Positions 11,201-23,079 of a stretch of DNA of 64,000 nt are shown one piece after another (the first letter of the stretch is position 1; each line of letters opens with the position of its first letter). A model generated the notes under the pieces. That model did not search any database. It had not been told where the DNA came from and saw only the letters and a list, made by a program, of their open reading frames with translations. The stretch is taken from the NCBI GenBank assembly GCA_016987375.1, contig PJRA01000412.1, positions 2,612,541 through 2,676,540 of the forward strand, in the 5' to 3' direction. The position numbers and the translations under genes were made by a program. Source of the DNA: Brachionus koreanus. Its lineage: Eukaryota > Rotifera > Eurotatoria > Ploima > Brachionidae.

Positions 11201-13561
11201 ATGTCTTTGCCGTTTCTACCAGGAAATAGCTTCGATAGGAGAGTAATCCTAGCGCCATTAATTACCTAAACATAAATGTAAGCATTTTATTTTAAGATTG
11301 GTCAAACGAAGCACCATTTATCGCACCATTTCGACAAATACAATGGAATTAACATGATGGTGGGTGAAAAAAAGCCTGGAATAGGCGGCGAACCATTGAG
11401 AGGTCAGGACTTGAGAAACCTAAATTCGCTGTATCCACGTGGAGAGGGCTCGGACAAACCGGCCTGGGTCGCTTTCGACAAGCAAGTACTCTGCTTTGAT
11501 GCCTACTTTCAGGAGTCTGTTGTTGAAAGACATGCTGAACAATTTCGTATCAGATATGTTAAAATTTATTTCTATCTAGAGGATGACACAATACAAGTGA
11601 CTGAGCCAAGGACCAAAAATGCCGGCTACAACCAAGGAACAATTATAAACCGACACAGAATACCAAGACCGCCACCTTATGACGATACATTTTACACTAT
11701 TGAAGACTTCAATGTTCAAAAAGAGATTACACTTTATGGCAAAAATTTTAAACTAACTAATTGCGATTCGTTTACTGCAAATTTTTTGACCAAAATTGGT
11801 GTCCGAGTGGCAGATCCGATTGAAGCACCCAATGATCCATACAAAGGACTCCGCGATTTGCAGGACGGCGCTCAAAACCCTCTCCGTCCTTACGAAAGAG
11901 TTGACACCTTAAAGCAATTTTTGGACCATGACAGACAAGTATTGCGCTTCACTTGCATATGGGATGACAGAGACACCAAGTTTGGTGAATTAAGGCGCTT
12001 TAGACTGCACTACTATTTGGCTGATGACACTATTGAGATAATTGAAATAAGACCACCCAATAGTGGTCGAGATTCGACAGCTACATTTTTGAGCAGACAA
12101 AAGCTGCCTATGGAAATAATTCAAATGGGCAAACCGGGCGACAAACCGACAAGAACTGTCCTAAATGTGATTGGTAATTTTTTTGATGGTGGCAGATACA
12201 TTTTGGATAATTTGAAAACTGGAGCTATGAATATTTCCTACTACAAAGACAGCGATCTAATGATCGGTAGAGTGATCAATGTGTTTGGAAGGAAAATTTT
12301 ACTCACCGATTGCGATGAATTTACCAAGGAGTTTTATAAAAATAAATATGGTGTTGACAGTTTTACTCAAGTTCAATACGATTCGGGCAATACAATGAGA
12401 AGAGTTGAAAGAATGAATCCACCCTATAATGGCTTTGGCTCTGAAGAGGATTCATTGGCATCATGTCAAAAAATGTTGCCCGAACCGCCTAGAAAAGACT
12501 TCATAAAATGGATGGCCTACGATAGAAACGGTCTGGAGTCAAATACCCTTAGATTTTTGGCCAGAATACTAACCAAAGATCCGATTCAAGCCGATAGACG
12601 ATTTATTATCTCTTACTTTTTGTCTGATGATTCAATAATGGTACATGAGCCGCCAGTAAGAAATTCTGGAATAAGTGGTGGTCGATTTTTGGAAAGAGGA
12701 AGAGTTAAAGTACCTGGCCAGCCACCTTATTCAACTAAACTGCCCGAGTACTACAATTATAGAGACATGTTTGTTGGTAATGTACTTCAATTGAACAACT
12801 TTCATTTTGTTCTCTTCGATGCTGATGATTATTGCTACAAATTTATGGAAAAAAATCCAAATATGTTTCAGTATTCTAATTTGACTAATGTTTTAAGAAA
12901 ATTTAGATCGTTGAATAAAGACGAATTAGTTGCTAATTTGGAAGCTAATTTTAAGAAAAATGATAGTTTTAATTCAGGAATTGTTGGATTTACGGCATTT
13001 TTTTCTGCTTTGAAAAATGTGCTCGGAGACCAATTGAATGAACAAGAGATAATTACTTTGGCCAGAGCGTTTAGTCTTGAGACTAAAAAAGAATACGACT
13101 TCCAATCGATTTCAGCTGTTGTACAAGAACATTTGAGAAAAAATAATTTTGAATTGTTCACTAGACTTCGTGAATCATTTCAAGAGTCCGATTCTTTCAA
13201 TGCAGAAGAGCAAACCTTGTCTCTTAATGACACTAGATCAGTGCTTAAAGGATTCAGGATACCACTGCCCGATTATTTATTAGACATGCTGTTGCAATAG
13301 TAATATTTTTGGCATTTTTAAATTTTAGATTTTTTTTTAATTTTCTAAATTTTTGCTAGTACTCGACTTGAAAATGGAAATACTTGCTTGAGAAAATTGA
13401 TGGGTACTCTTAATTGGAGAGAAAATCCAGTGGCACCACCAAAAGAGTCTCTGGACAATTTGAAAACTGATGATTCGAGAATTTTCGAAACTTCAACTCT
13501 CGAAAGACAACAATTAAGAGTCAACTACTCGGCTCTAATCAGTGAACTAAGTGGAAATTAA
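11201..13561 (+). CDS. EFHC2: EFHC2-like axonemal protein with three DM10 domains, 748 aa
   Basis: Exons 11201-11242, 11297-13299 and 13360-13561. The first exon supplies the family N-terminus MSLPFLPGNSFDR, so the true start is upstream of the long ORF's first ATG at 11354. Three DM10 repeats follow at roughly residues 68-178, 218-360 and 414-525. Each is built on the pattern 'R-Y/F-x-LxDDTI-x-ExxxxNSG'; for example FYLEDDTIQVTEPRTKNAG, YYLADDTIEIIEIRPPNSG and FLSDDSIMVHEPPVRNSG. The C-terminal part (about 560-748) resembles the degenerate EF-hand region and ends GTLNWRENPV followed by a short tail. Length 748 matches vertebrate EFHC2. EFHC proteins (Chlamydomonas Rib72) are inner-lumen proteins of ciliary doublet microtubules. 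The low intron number contrasts with its neighbours. Confidence 0.93.
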
Positions 13562-14216
13562 AATTTTTTTTTATTTGGCTTTTCTAAACTCAGAAAAAAA
13601 ATTTAAGATTTAAAAAAAAATTATTTGTATTTAATCGAATAAAAAAATTATTTTTTTTTTTTTATTTTAAAATTTTTTGTTCGAAATAAAAATTAAATTA
13701 TTTTACTTTATCCAAATTTTGTTTGAAAACAAAAATCATTCAAAAAATAAAAAAGAGTATATTTTTGGAATTAAAAAAAAAAATTATCTCTATCTATAGA
13801 AATGAGTGTATGATCATCTCAAAATTTTTACAAAAAATTTTATTAATAAAAATTTTATTAATATATACAAATTTATAAATTTTTACCAATTATAATAAAA
13901 AATATTTACAAAATTTATTTTGATAAATTAATTCGATTAACTTTGTAGCTTTAACATGACCAAGTGACCGATAGATTTAATACTTAGCGAATCGATTCCA
14001 TTGTTTTTAAAGTTGAACCAGAGACTGAAGTTATGGCTTAGGCTTCGACTTCTTATAAGGAGATAAATGACCAGAATAATCTAATTTGAGTTTTTTTTTT
14101 TTTAAATTTTGGATTATAGAATTTAGGTTTAAGTTTAAAACAACTACCCTAAAATTTGAATCCTTTTTTGAAATCATTTCTATTAAATAAAAATATTTAA
14201 ATGAATAAATTTATAT
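13562..14216. other. Intergenic, AT-rich, nothing recognised
   Basis: EFHC2 3' flank with long A and T runs. A slightly less AT-rich piece (about 13960-14080) has no recognisable coding content. Confidence 0.5.
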
Positions 14217-14442
14217 TGGCTCTGTGAAATTTACCAGAAAAGAACAGAATAAAAAGTAAGAAAATCTTATAATATTTTCCATGAAATTAAAAATTGTTTC
14301 TGTAATTATGCTAATAATGCAGCTTTAAATGTTGAACTAAATTGCATTTACAGAGCCAATTTTAACTTTTAGGAAAAAAAGTTATTAGTTTTTTTTTTTT
14401 TTTCTTTTTATTCTGTTCTTTTGCACTAAAATTCACAAAACC
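14217..14442. repeat. Short inverted-repeat element, copy 1 of a MITE-like family
   Basis: The left end (ggctctgtgaaatttac, then cagaaaagaacagaataaaaag) is mirrored at the right end as the reverse complement of ggttttgtgaattttagtgc followed by aaaagaacagaataaaaag. The element is therefore about 225 bp with roughly 40-bp imperfect terminal inverted repeats. Related copies start at 15594 and 20903 (same ggttttgtgaa-ttt start, then aagtcaaaagcaagttctgt and a cat-cattag end). No coding capacity. Superfamily unknown. Confidence 0.6.
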
Positions 14443-15044
14443 TTTATATTTAAAATTACCAAATAGTGGATTAATTATTTTCGATAAGTCAAGTCAAGTC
14501 TTTTCAATCGTTTTGATGTACTAGTAGTACAAGATTGTGGATCTGGAATTACTATAAGTAATGCCTTTCGCATGCAACGAGAGCCTTGATTTTCACAACA
14601 TGATTCTATTAGTGTAAGAACTGATGATCTTGCTAAAGGCTCAATTAAAAAGTTGGAAAACTCGCTTGAAAGGCAAACAATTGTTTTTTGCATTCAAATT
14701 TGGACTATACAATTTTTGATTGTCATTATAATTTTGACTGGTTACGTTTGTTCTTTTTTCTTTTTTTTAAAACTTGACTTGCAATAATCCTCCTTGCGAT
14801 ATTGGCATTTTTTTGACCCTTTTAAAAAGCGAACAGTTTTTGAACAATTTAAAAAATATATTATTTTTTAATAAAATATATCCATCAAATAAATATGATA
14901 AAATTATTATTAATATTATTATTAAAGATAATTTACTACATTATTAGATTTTTTAAATAATATATTATTATAAAAATATAAATATTAAATATCCAAACAT
15001 TTAATTAATAGTTCTTTTTTCATAGCTGATGAGTTCAGTGAATA
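14443..15044. other. Intergenic, AT-rich
   Basis: Contains a minus-strand open frame (14475-14693) with no recognisable family and no supported splice context. Otherwise low-complexity A/T. Confidence 0.4.
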
Positions 15045-15215
15045 ATTAAGGTCCATGTAGAAGAGTTAAGGGAGCGAAACATCAAATTCGATCACAACTA
15101 ACAAAATGTGAAGCAAGGCGTAACTTTCTATCAAACAGAGTAGTAAATAAATGGAATGCGCTACCAACCTTGGGGAACTGGATAATCTGCAGAAATAAAA
15201 AAAGAAAGATGAAAA
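15045..15215 (+). pseudogene. CR1-like LINE 3' fragment
   Basis: Translates to KCEARRNFLSNRVVNKWNALP, the C-terminal signature of CR1/L2-type LINE ORF2, preceded by the basic stretch GAKHQIRSQLT. It is truncated at both ends and shorter than 200 bp. Confidence 0.7.
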
Positions 15216-15593
15216 AAAAAAGTCTTTAGCTTACTTTTTCGAGCTTTTTTCTGTTATTTGACGTTTGTGTCTTGAAAACGAAACCAAGAAAAAAAAATAA
15301 AAATAAAAAAAACAATTAACAATTAAACATTATTTAAATCTTTAAACTAACGTCTAACTTATCTCAAGTATACAACAGTGTTTTTTATGTTAATCAACCA
15401 TATTAACTAGACAAATGATAATAAATGAAAAAGAAACATAATCATGAACTTGTCGGTAGAAACAAACAATGAAAAGTCTACTATAGTGGGATTAAATTAG
15501 TTATCCTGCTTTGTCAATTTAGTTAAACTAAGTTGATCGTAGAATATTATTATTATTATATTCTTCACCTTCTTCTATTGCTCCATTTTTTCA

Positions 15594-15815
15594 GGTTTTG
15601 TGAATTTTAGTACAATAGAACAGAACAAAATGTTGAAAATTCTTATAAATTTTTTTTTAAAAGTCAAAAGCAAGTTCTGTAAATGGAACATGGTGCAACA
15701 TTCAAAGTTGCATTATTATTAACAATCTGGTATAACTCTGCAATTTTAGCACATTTTAAATTTAGACAAATTTGGCTTTAGTGCATTTTGCAGAGATTTT
15801 GCACATCATTAGCGT
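15594..15815 (+). repeat. MITE-like repeat, copy 2
   Basis: Shares with the copy at 20903 the start ggttttgtgaa, the internal block aaaagtcaaaagcaagttct followed by gtaaatgga, and an end containing catcattagc. No protein coding. It fixes the family's order: start, oligo-A/T, core, roughly 100 bp, end. Confidence 0.6.
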
Positions 15816-17560
15816 GTATGAATTGCAAAAACCGACACTATAGAAAATTTTTTTCTTGCATCCAAAATTTAGATTTTTTAGCCTCGAGTTGAGCTTCAGT
15901 TTTTTGCAATCATTCTCTGTACTAGAAATTTTTTTTTGAAAGATTAAAATAATTTTAAATGATCACATTTTGAAAAATAATACAGAAAATTAAAAAATAT
16001 ATCTCTTAAATTATTTGGAAAACAAAATCTAAAACAATATTTCTGAATTAAATTGTACAATTAATCTATAAATATAAAAATGTAAAATTCTTTACATTAT
16101 GTCCATTTTTTGAAGAAAAAAACTCTGATAGGTTGACAAATATCTTAAATGCAAAATATAGCCTTTAAGTCAAAAATATTTTACATTAAAATCAAGATTT
16201 ATAGCAGTAATATTTTTTGTATTTTGAAATTTGAACAATAATAAATATTAGATATTAAATAAATTTTATAACAAATTAAATTTTAATTTAATTGTAAAAC
16301 AAATATTTAATTATTCGTTAATATTTTTTTCTTTTTTCTATATTTGCTCTAAACAACTACAAAAAAATACAATTTGTAAATTTACTAATGCCAGGTAAAA
16401 ATTTATTTCTGGCATATGCCAAATCTAAATTTATATATTTTTTTTTATTTTTACAAAATGCATGAATCAATATCAAATTTCCAAAATGATTAAGAAGCAA
16501 ATTTATAAAATTTTCATAAAAAAAAAATAATCATTAAAAAATTAATTATCAATATTTACACAGAATTTATTTTGCTCCTTTTAGGGAACAATGTGCTCCT
16601 TTTAGTGAACATTTTTAAAACATTTGCATCTTCAATTCAAACAATTACCATTACATTCACATGACAACTCTATCGTTTCAATTCCTGGTCACACTTTTTG
16701 CAAACTACCGCTCTACGAAGTGGAATTTTATTTTTTATAGAATTGATGTCAAAATTCAAAAGCCCGTAATATAATTTTCGCTGGCTCTTAAACATCCATT
16801 TAAAATCTTAAACAGTTAAAATTTTATAGAATTCACTTGATTTTCTTTTATACCTGGTAACCTAAAATCGATTCCGCACATATCTATTCTAGGTAAAAAA
16901 ACTTATCTTATTTCAAACTCTTAAGTTCTCTTATTTCTTTTTTTATTATGTTCAGATTTCATTAATTTTGCATTTTTTTCTTGATTTTTATTTACTTCAA
17001 GGCGCATGCGTATTTCTTATCATATGAATCTTAAAAACTTTGAAAAGCATTGAGGTGAGCCTTTCTGCGCCCAGCTTATATGAAATTTTTATCAATTTGT
17101 CTATGGGACTAAGACTTTAATTAAATAAACACAATACAATTTTCTATAAAATTATGAATATTTTAAAAAACTAACCAAAAAATTCTGAAAAAGGCAAAAA
17201 TAGATATATTAGTGTTAATAATTCAAAAACGCCAGCTGATAGATTGAAACAAAAAATTTTACAATTTTTATTTATCAAAAAAAAGCAACACTTAGCTTAT
17301 CTTTTAAAATATAAGAAATTAAGCTCTATAATTAAGCTCCGTCAGCAAGTAATTCCATTCTTCTCTTGTAACTTTGACGGCTTTTGGACTAAAAAAGGTC
17401 AATATACCCTTCTCGAGCTTGATCTTGATTGATAAAAATTATTTTTCTGAATTCAATTAAACGCTTATTTAACTTTACAAATAGAATTAAATTAATTTTT
17501 CTCAAATAGAATTTTGAAATTTCTTTTTAATTTAGTTTTCAAGAGAAGATTAATTTTTGC
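15816..17560. other. Long noncoding stretch
   Basis: AT-rich. It has a near-direct repeat tgctccttttag-gaac twice around 16570-16605. The interval 17300-17430 shares scattered words with the 3' end of the mariner copies (acggcttttgga, aaaggtcaat), so it may be a very old mariner end. No gene is supported. Confidence 0.35.
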
Positions 17561-18990
17561 TTGGTAAAGAAGCTTTTTCTTAAGCAACAATATCATTCTA
17601 GTTTGATATTCGGAATAATTATAAACGATGGAGTCAAAACTAACACAAAAATGATTAGAAGACTAAAATATAGGAAAGGCAACTATGTGGGAATTCGAGA
17701 TGATTTTAGCTTAGTCGACTGGTATGAGCTACTGAACGGAAGAAATGCAGAAATATGTTGTGAGCTGTTTCAAGACAAGTACAATGAGATAATACTAAGG
17801 AATATACCTGAGAAAAGAGTATTGGTAGATGGAGTGAAAAAAAATCCTATTTGGTTCAACCGAGATATTAAACAAGCATGTCAACTTAAATTCAGAGCTT
17901 TTGCCAAATATAGGGGAGCTTCTACAGCGAACAAACAAGAGCTTAAATCTAAATTCAACAAGCAAGCTAGAAAAGTTAAAGCGCTGGTCAAGTTAGCTCA
18001 TAGACTCTATGAAAAGTCAATAATCGATAAGNNNNNNNNNNNNNNNNNNNNNNNNNNNNNNNNNNNNNNNNNNNNNNNNNNNNNNNNNNNNNNNNNNNNN
18101 NNNNNNNNNNNNNNNNNNNNNNNNNNNNNNNNNNNNNNNNNNNNNNNNNNNNNNNNNNNNNNNNNNNNNNNNNNNNNNNNNNNNNNNNNNNNNNNNNNNN
18201 NNNNNNNNNNNNNNNNNNNNNNNNNNNNNNNNNNNNNNNNNNNNNNNNNNNNNNNNNNNNNNNNNNNNNNNNNNNNNNNNNNNNNNNNNNNNNNNNNNNN
18301 NNNNNNNNNNNNNNNNNNNNNNNNNNNNNNNNNNNNNNNNNNNNNNNNNNNNNNNNNNNNNNNNNNNNNNNNNNNNNNNNNNNNNNNNNNNNNNNNNNNN
18401 NNNNNNNNNNNNNNNNNNNNNNNNNNNNNNNNNNNNNNNNNNNNNNNNNNNNNNNNNNNNNNNNNNNNNNNNNNNNNNNNNNNNNNNNNNNNNNNNNNNN
18501 NNNNNNNNNNNNNNNNNNNNNNNNNNNNNNNNNNNNNNNNNNNNNNNNNNNNNNNNNNNNNNNNNNNNNNNNNNNNNNNNNNNNNNNNNNNNNNNNNNNN
18601 NNNNNNNNNNNNNNNNNNNNNNNNNNNNNNNNNNNNNNNNNNNNNNNNNNNNNNNNNNNNNNNNNNNNNNNNNNNNNNNNNNNNNNNNNNNNNNNNNNNN
18701 NNNNNNNNNNNNNNNNNNNNNNNNNNNNNNNNNNNNNNNNNNNNNNNNNNNNNNNNNNNNNNNNNNNNNNNNNNNTGGGTTGATGTGCTAAGTGGGGTTC
18801 CACAAGGTTCAGTACTTGGTCCGTTACTATTCCTGATCTTCATAAATGATTTACCAGAGTTAGTAAATCACTTTTGCAAGTTGTTTGCGGATGACAGCAA
18901 ATTGATTAGCGTCATTAGAAATACAGGTGATCAAATGCTAATTTATCTTGACCTTATATATGCAATGTTTTATTTTTTCTCTAAATATTT
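17561..18990 (+). pseudogene. CR1-like LINE ORF2 with internal assembly gap
   Basis: Before the gap one reads LKYRKGNYVGIRDDFSLVDW, NPIWFNRDIKQACQLKFRAF and a basic region, the linker between endonuclease and reverse transcriptase of CR1-type LINEs. After the gap comes [20 protein letters not shown] and LFADDSKL, the RT block B and the catalytic ADD. The frame is open across 17561-18031 and resumes 18776-18960, so this is the youngest LINE in the window. The rest of the ORF is missing; the sequence then runs into AT-rich DNA before the taspase gene. Confidence 0.85.
18032..18775. other. Assembly gap (744 N)
   Basis: An unbroken run of N inside the LINE. Its size may be estimated rather than real. 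Expected content is the RT fingers/palm region. Confidence 0.99.
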
Positions 18991-19372
18991 ATTTCTTTTT
19001 TGTATTTTACCATTTCTTAATCGCATCATTCATAGTCTGAATATTTTAAAACGAATAGAATATTTCTTAAAGTTTAATCAATTCTTTTTCAAAGAAAAAG
19101 ACAATTTTTTTGACATTAAAGAAAATTTTAATTTTGTATTAGTTTTTAAAAAATTAAAAATTCGTAAATGAGAAAATTTTTAAATTCTCTTTTTTTTATT
19201 TAATTTTTAATTATTAGTTTTACACAGAAAAGCTTTAAAAAATATTGAAATAAAATTTAAATCTCTTATAAGAATATTCAATCACTAAAAAAAACTAAAA
19301 TAAAATAAGTTATAGGATTGAAGCCTTGCTAAATTTTTTTAAGTGTCTCAATACTTAGATGAAATTAATATT

Positions 19373-20562
19373 ATGGAAGAAGAAGTTTATACATCTAATA
19401 TTGAAAATACAACTGGACAGTGCTTCGTAGCTTTGCATATTGGAGCCGGCTATCACTCATCTTCAAAAACAGGCGCATATAGACATTTGTGTGAAAAAAT
19501 TTGCTCAGATGTAATCAAATTACTAAAACAAGGTTACAATGCTCGAACAGCATGTGCCACTGCAGTTGCCTTACTAGAAGTATTTTTACTAAAATAAGAA
19601 TTATTTATTTTCGAGTTTTTCTATTCAAAAGCAAGAACAGTCCTTTAACAAATGCTGGAATCGGTTCAAATCTTACATTAGATGAAAAAATAGAGTGTGA
19701 TTCAAGTATAATGGATAAAACAGGCTTTGGTTCAGTAGGTGCAATATCTAATATCAAAAATCCGATAATGGTTTCTTTGTCTTTGCTTGATGCCCAGTCC
19801 AAAGGAACTCTTTCACTCGGTCGCATTGTTCCGTGGTAATTTAAGACTTTATTTAATTGATTATTTTATTAAGTTATTTTGATAGTATGCTGGTCGGAGA
19901 AGGAGCCAAAAAATGGGCAATCGAACATAACTTTGAACAAGTTTCACAAGAAAGCATGAAAACAAGTTAGTTATTTTAAATTAAATTTTATCTAAATGAA
20001 AATTTTAATTCAATTCTAGAATCAATGATTAAATCACATAGACACTATAAGCAGAAATTAGATGATTTTCACCAAAATAATTTAGTACAGCTAAATGCCA
20101 AAAATAGAAGTGATGAAGAAGCTCTTCTGGATACAGTTGGAGCTGTTTGTATAGACAGAGATGGAAATTTAGCAAGTGCAGCTTCTTCTGGTGGAATATT
20201 ACTCAAACATCCTGGTCGAGTTGGGCACGCAAGTGGAAATTTAAAAATATATCTCAATGAAATTAGCAAATAATCTAAATTTAGGTTTTTTCGGATGTGG
20301 TTGTTGGGTTGAACAAGACATAAAAACAAGTGAAGAAGAAAGTAATTCAATTGGCATTTGCACTACTGGATGTGGTGAGTACATAATAAAGACACTTTTT
20401 GCTAAAGAATGTGCCCAGCATATTCTCAAATATTCAGACAAGACTGACTATGATTTGAATACATTTTTTAAAAAAAATTTTTTCGGTAATTTAACTTTTA
20501 TTCAGACTTGTTCTAAAGTAAAAATTACAGTGATTTTAATCGGAGTCCAATGCATAATGTGA
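19373..20562 (+). CDS. TASP1: Taspase-1 (threonine aspartase), C-terminally short, 325 aa
   Basis: Exons 19373-19579, 19636-19835, 19886-19965, 20020-20232 and 20285-20562, phases 0,2,1,1. Type 2 asparaginase-family Ntn hydrolase that self-cleaves to alpha and beta chains. The substrate known elsewhere is MLL/TFIIA. Visible signatures: HIGAGYHSSSKT, NSPLTNAGIGSNLTL, IECDSSIMD, GAISNIKNPI, LGRIVPC, LVGEGA, then the processing site LLDTVGAVCIDRDGN with the predicted nucleophile Thr201, and SSGGILLKHPGRVGHAS, GCGCW and TTGCGEY. After GCGEYIIKTLFAKECAQ only about 50 residues remain, against roughly 140 in vertebrate taspase, and the last part is unlike the family. The start chosen is the first in-frame ATG; an upstream exon ending at the acceptor-like tttttttaag (19333-19342) is possible. 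A LINE lies 5' and MITE-like repeats lie 3'. Confidence 0.88.
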
Positions 20563-20902
20563 TCAAGAATTATGTTACTGAAAAAAATTAAAAAAATTAT
20601 ATTTAATTATTTTGTTTTTAAATATATTCTGTAAAGATTTAGTTAGAAAATTTGCCAATTGTTCTATTCGCTTTCAACAAATTGTTTTTTAAAATAGTCA
20701 CCAAATGACTTGAGATCAGGTAATTTGTTCCATCGACTAAAGACTTTGGTCTTGATTGAAAAAAATACAGATTCGCTTTTTAAAATTTTTTTAAAACCCC
20801 TCGTCTAATTTGATCAAATCAATTATTAAAATTTTATATTGATTCTTTTGTTTTTTGAACTGGGTCTTCATCATTTACAATATTTAGTAGATTCTCATCT
20901 GG

Positions 20903-21685
20903 GGTTTTGTGAAATTTAGTATAATATAACAGAAAAAAAATTATCAAACCTTTTTTTTTAAAAGTCAAAAGCAAGTTCTGTAAATGGAAAGTTCAAAGTT
21001 GCACTACAGTCAATCCTCGATATAACGAGCAAGTTGGGCGGAAATTTCGTTGCTCTTTATATCGAAATTGCATTGAAAAAGATGGGCAAAAAAATTTTTT
21101 TTTTCAAAATGTTTATTGGTAAAAAAATAAATAAAAAAGGAAAAAAAATACAAAATTATTGTTTTTTTACAAAATCTTTAATAGATGTTTGTTTGGTATT
21201 ACATTTTTCAATCACAACATTTTCAATATTAGATTCAAGTGAAATACTCTTTCTTTTTTTTCGATTAAGATAGGACATTTTTTATAAACAATTAGAAAGG
21301 AAATGTTTTCTGGTGATTTATAGTTATTCATGAAGATAAGTTAATTGTTTTATTTTTATATAAAAAGTGTGAAAAAATTTCTTTTGTTCAAGCTCGTTAT
21401 AGGAAGTTTTTATTCTTAAGAAAATGATTAAGCGGTATTTCATTTTAAGCTCGTTATATCAAGTTTTCGTTATATCGAAACTCGTTATATCGAATTAATT
21501 TTTATATCTTTTTCTATAGCTCGTAATCGGTTCTAGCCAAGTTGCTCGTTATAAAGGGTTTCTCGTTATACGGAGGATTGACTGTATTGATATTTCTAGA
21601 AAAATCTGGTAATTTAGCAATATTTTAAATTTGGAAATATTTGGCTGTAATTATTTTGCAGACACTTTGTGCATCATTAGCAAAC
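20903..21685 (+). repeat. MITE-like repeat, copy 3, split by a nested element
   Basis: Left part 20903-21004 (ggttttgtgaaatttagtat, then aagtcaaaagcaagttctgt and aaagttgcac) and right part 21587-21685 (ending cattagcaaac) align with the uninterrupted copy at 15594-15815. The pogo-like element sits between them at a TA. Confidence 0.65.
21007..21584 (-). mobile_element. Non-autonomous pogo/Tigger-like DNA transposon
   Basis: It starts cagtcaatcctcgatataac and ends with the inverted form gttatacggaggattgactg. The 23-bp terminal inverted repeats match at 21 of 23 positions, flanked by TA on both sides (21005-21006, 21585-21586), as expected for the pogo group. Total 578 bp. On the minus strand an N-terminal scrap begins MSYLNRKKRKSISLESN, reminiscent of the CENP-B-type helix-turn-helix start. 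The rest of the transposase is absent, so this is a deletion derivative. Confidence 0.8.
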
Positions 21686-22836
21686 TTTGACTTTTGGTGC
21701 AACTAAATCTCATCTGATTAAATTGGTCACATAATTAAATAACTCTCTTTATGAACTTAATAAAAATAATTTAATTTTAATTAATAGTTTGTAATTTTTA
21801 AATAAATATAAACAAGTCTGAATTTAATAATTGTAACAATTCTGAAATAATTGTATTTAAGGTGCCCCCTTGCTAAAAAATTTTGACGATAAGCTGATCG
21901 GCGCCCTTATTTGTAAATTGAGTACGTTTGAAAATAACAAAAAAAATTGTAATTAGTAATTGTAATTAAAATTAATTAAAGTAAAAAAATTTTGGTTTGT
22001 AGTAGAATTAATTGTAGCTCATACAACTCCATCGATGTGTTTTGGATATATGTCGACAAGCATGAATAGACCGACTGTAAAAATAACGTTTAAATTTTTA
22101 AAAAATTTTACTCATTTTTTTGCCTAAATTAAGTCGGTAATGTCACGAATGAATGAAAATTCTTTTTCAATCAAAGAATCAGTTCAAATTACAAATTTTA
22201 ATATTCACTTTGGTAATGAATTAGAAAAAAAAATTTCAAGTCAAGTTAATCATGAGGAACAAAGGAGTAATAAGAAAAAAAAACTATAGACATAAAAAAA
22301 TATCATTTTAAATAGACAATGTTCGATTAAATTTTCATAATTTTTAGAACTTTAATTCGAGTGTAAATTTTTCTTTTATTGATTTTTTATTAATAAAGTA
22401 AATTTTATTTTTTGCAAGTTTTGTAAAAACAAAAAAATCAACTACTTTTGAAAATAATAGAAAAAAATCTAGATTTTTTTTTATTTAGTCTAATTTTCAT
22501 TTTTTATTTTGAAAAAAGAAATATGATGTAAGCGAAAATTAATTCAACAATGTCGGTAGAAATAAACCATGAAAATTTTTTATTTGACAAAATTTAGAAG
22601 AACAGTTTTTCTAAATTTCAAATAATGATAATTTTAGTGAAAAAGAACTTGGATTTCTAATGAATTTTACTACTTAGTATAATATATAATCAAATTTAGA
22701 AATTTAAAATAAACTTTAATATAATGAACGTCTAATTTCCTCATTTGAAAGACTTCGCAGACCTACTACCTATAACTTTTTTCAAATTTTTCAGATTTCT
22801 ATTCCGATATTTTAAAAATTTTTAATAAAATAAGAT
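21686..22836. other. Intergenic, AT-rich
   Basis: No supported gene. Includes a modestly GC-richer piece near 21860-21925 (ggtgcccccttgc, then cgataagctgatcggcgccc) of unknown origin. Confidence 0.4.
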
Positions 22837-23041
22837 TTATTGATAAAATAAGATATATTTTAGCATAACTTTTACCATAGATTTACAATTTAATAAATAT
22901 TGATTTTTTTTTAAATCTCGAAAACCAACTTTTTCCAATCTAACTAGTGTCGAAACAATTTTTTTTTGTTGATAAAATCTTCAATCTAAATGATCTAAAC
23001 TGCAAGCAAATGAATAATATTTTAATTTAATTTTTAAATTC

Positions 23042-23079
23042 AAATCAAGATTATCTAATTTATTAGATAATCTTGATTT
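23042..23079. repeat. Perfect 38-bp palindrome (17-bp arms, 4-nt loop)
   Basis: The left arm aaatcaagattatctaa (23042-23058) is exactly mirrored by ttagataatcttgattt (23063-23079) with loop ttta. The other mariner copy has only one arm here, so the second arm arose in this copy. Confidence 0.9.

Noticed and set aside
12868..13161. Minus-strand ORF within EFHC2
   Set aside because: Shadow of the EFHC2 coding frame.
17988..18843. Long minus-strand ORFs spanning the N gap
   Set aside because: Open only because N runs contain no stop codons.
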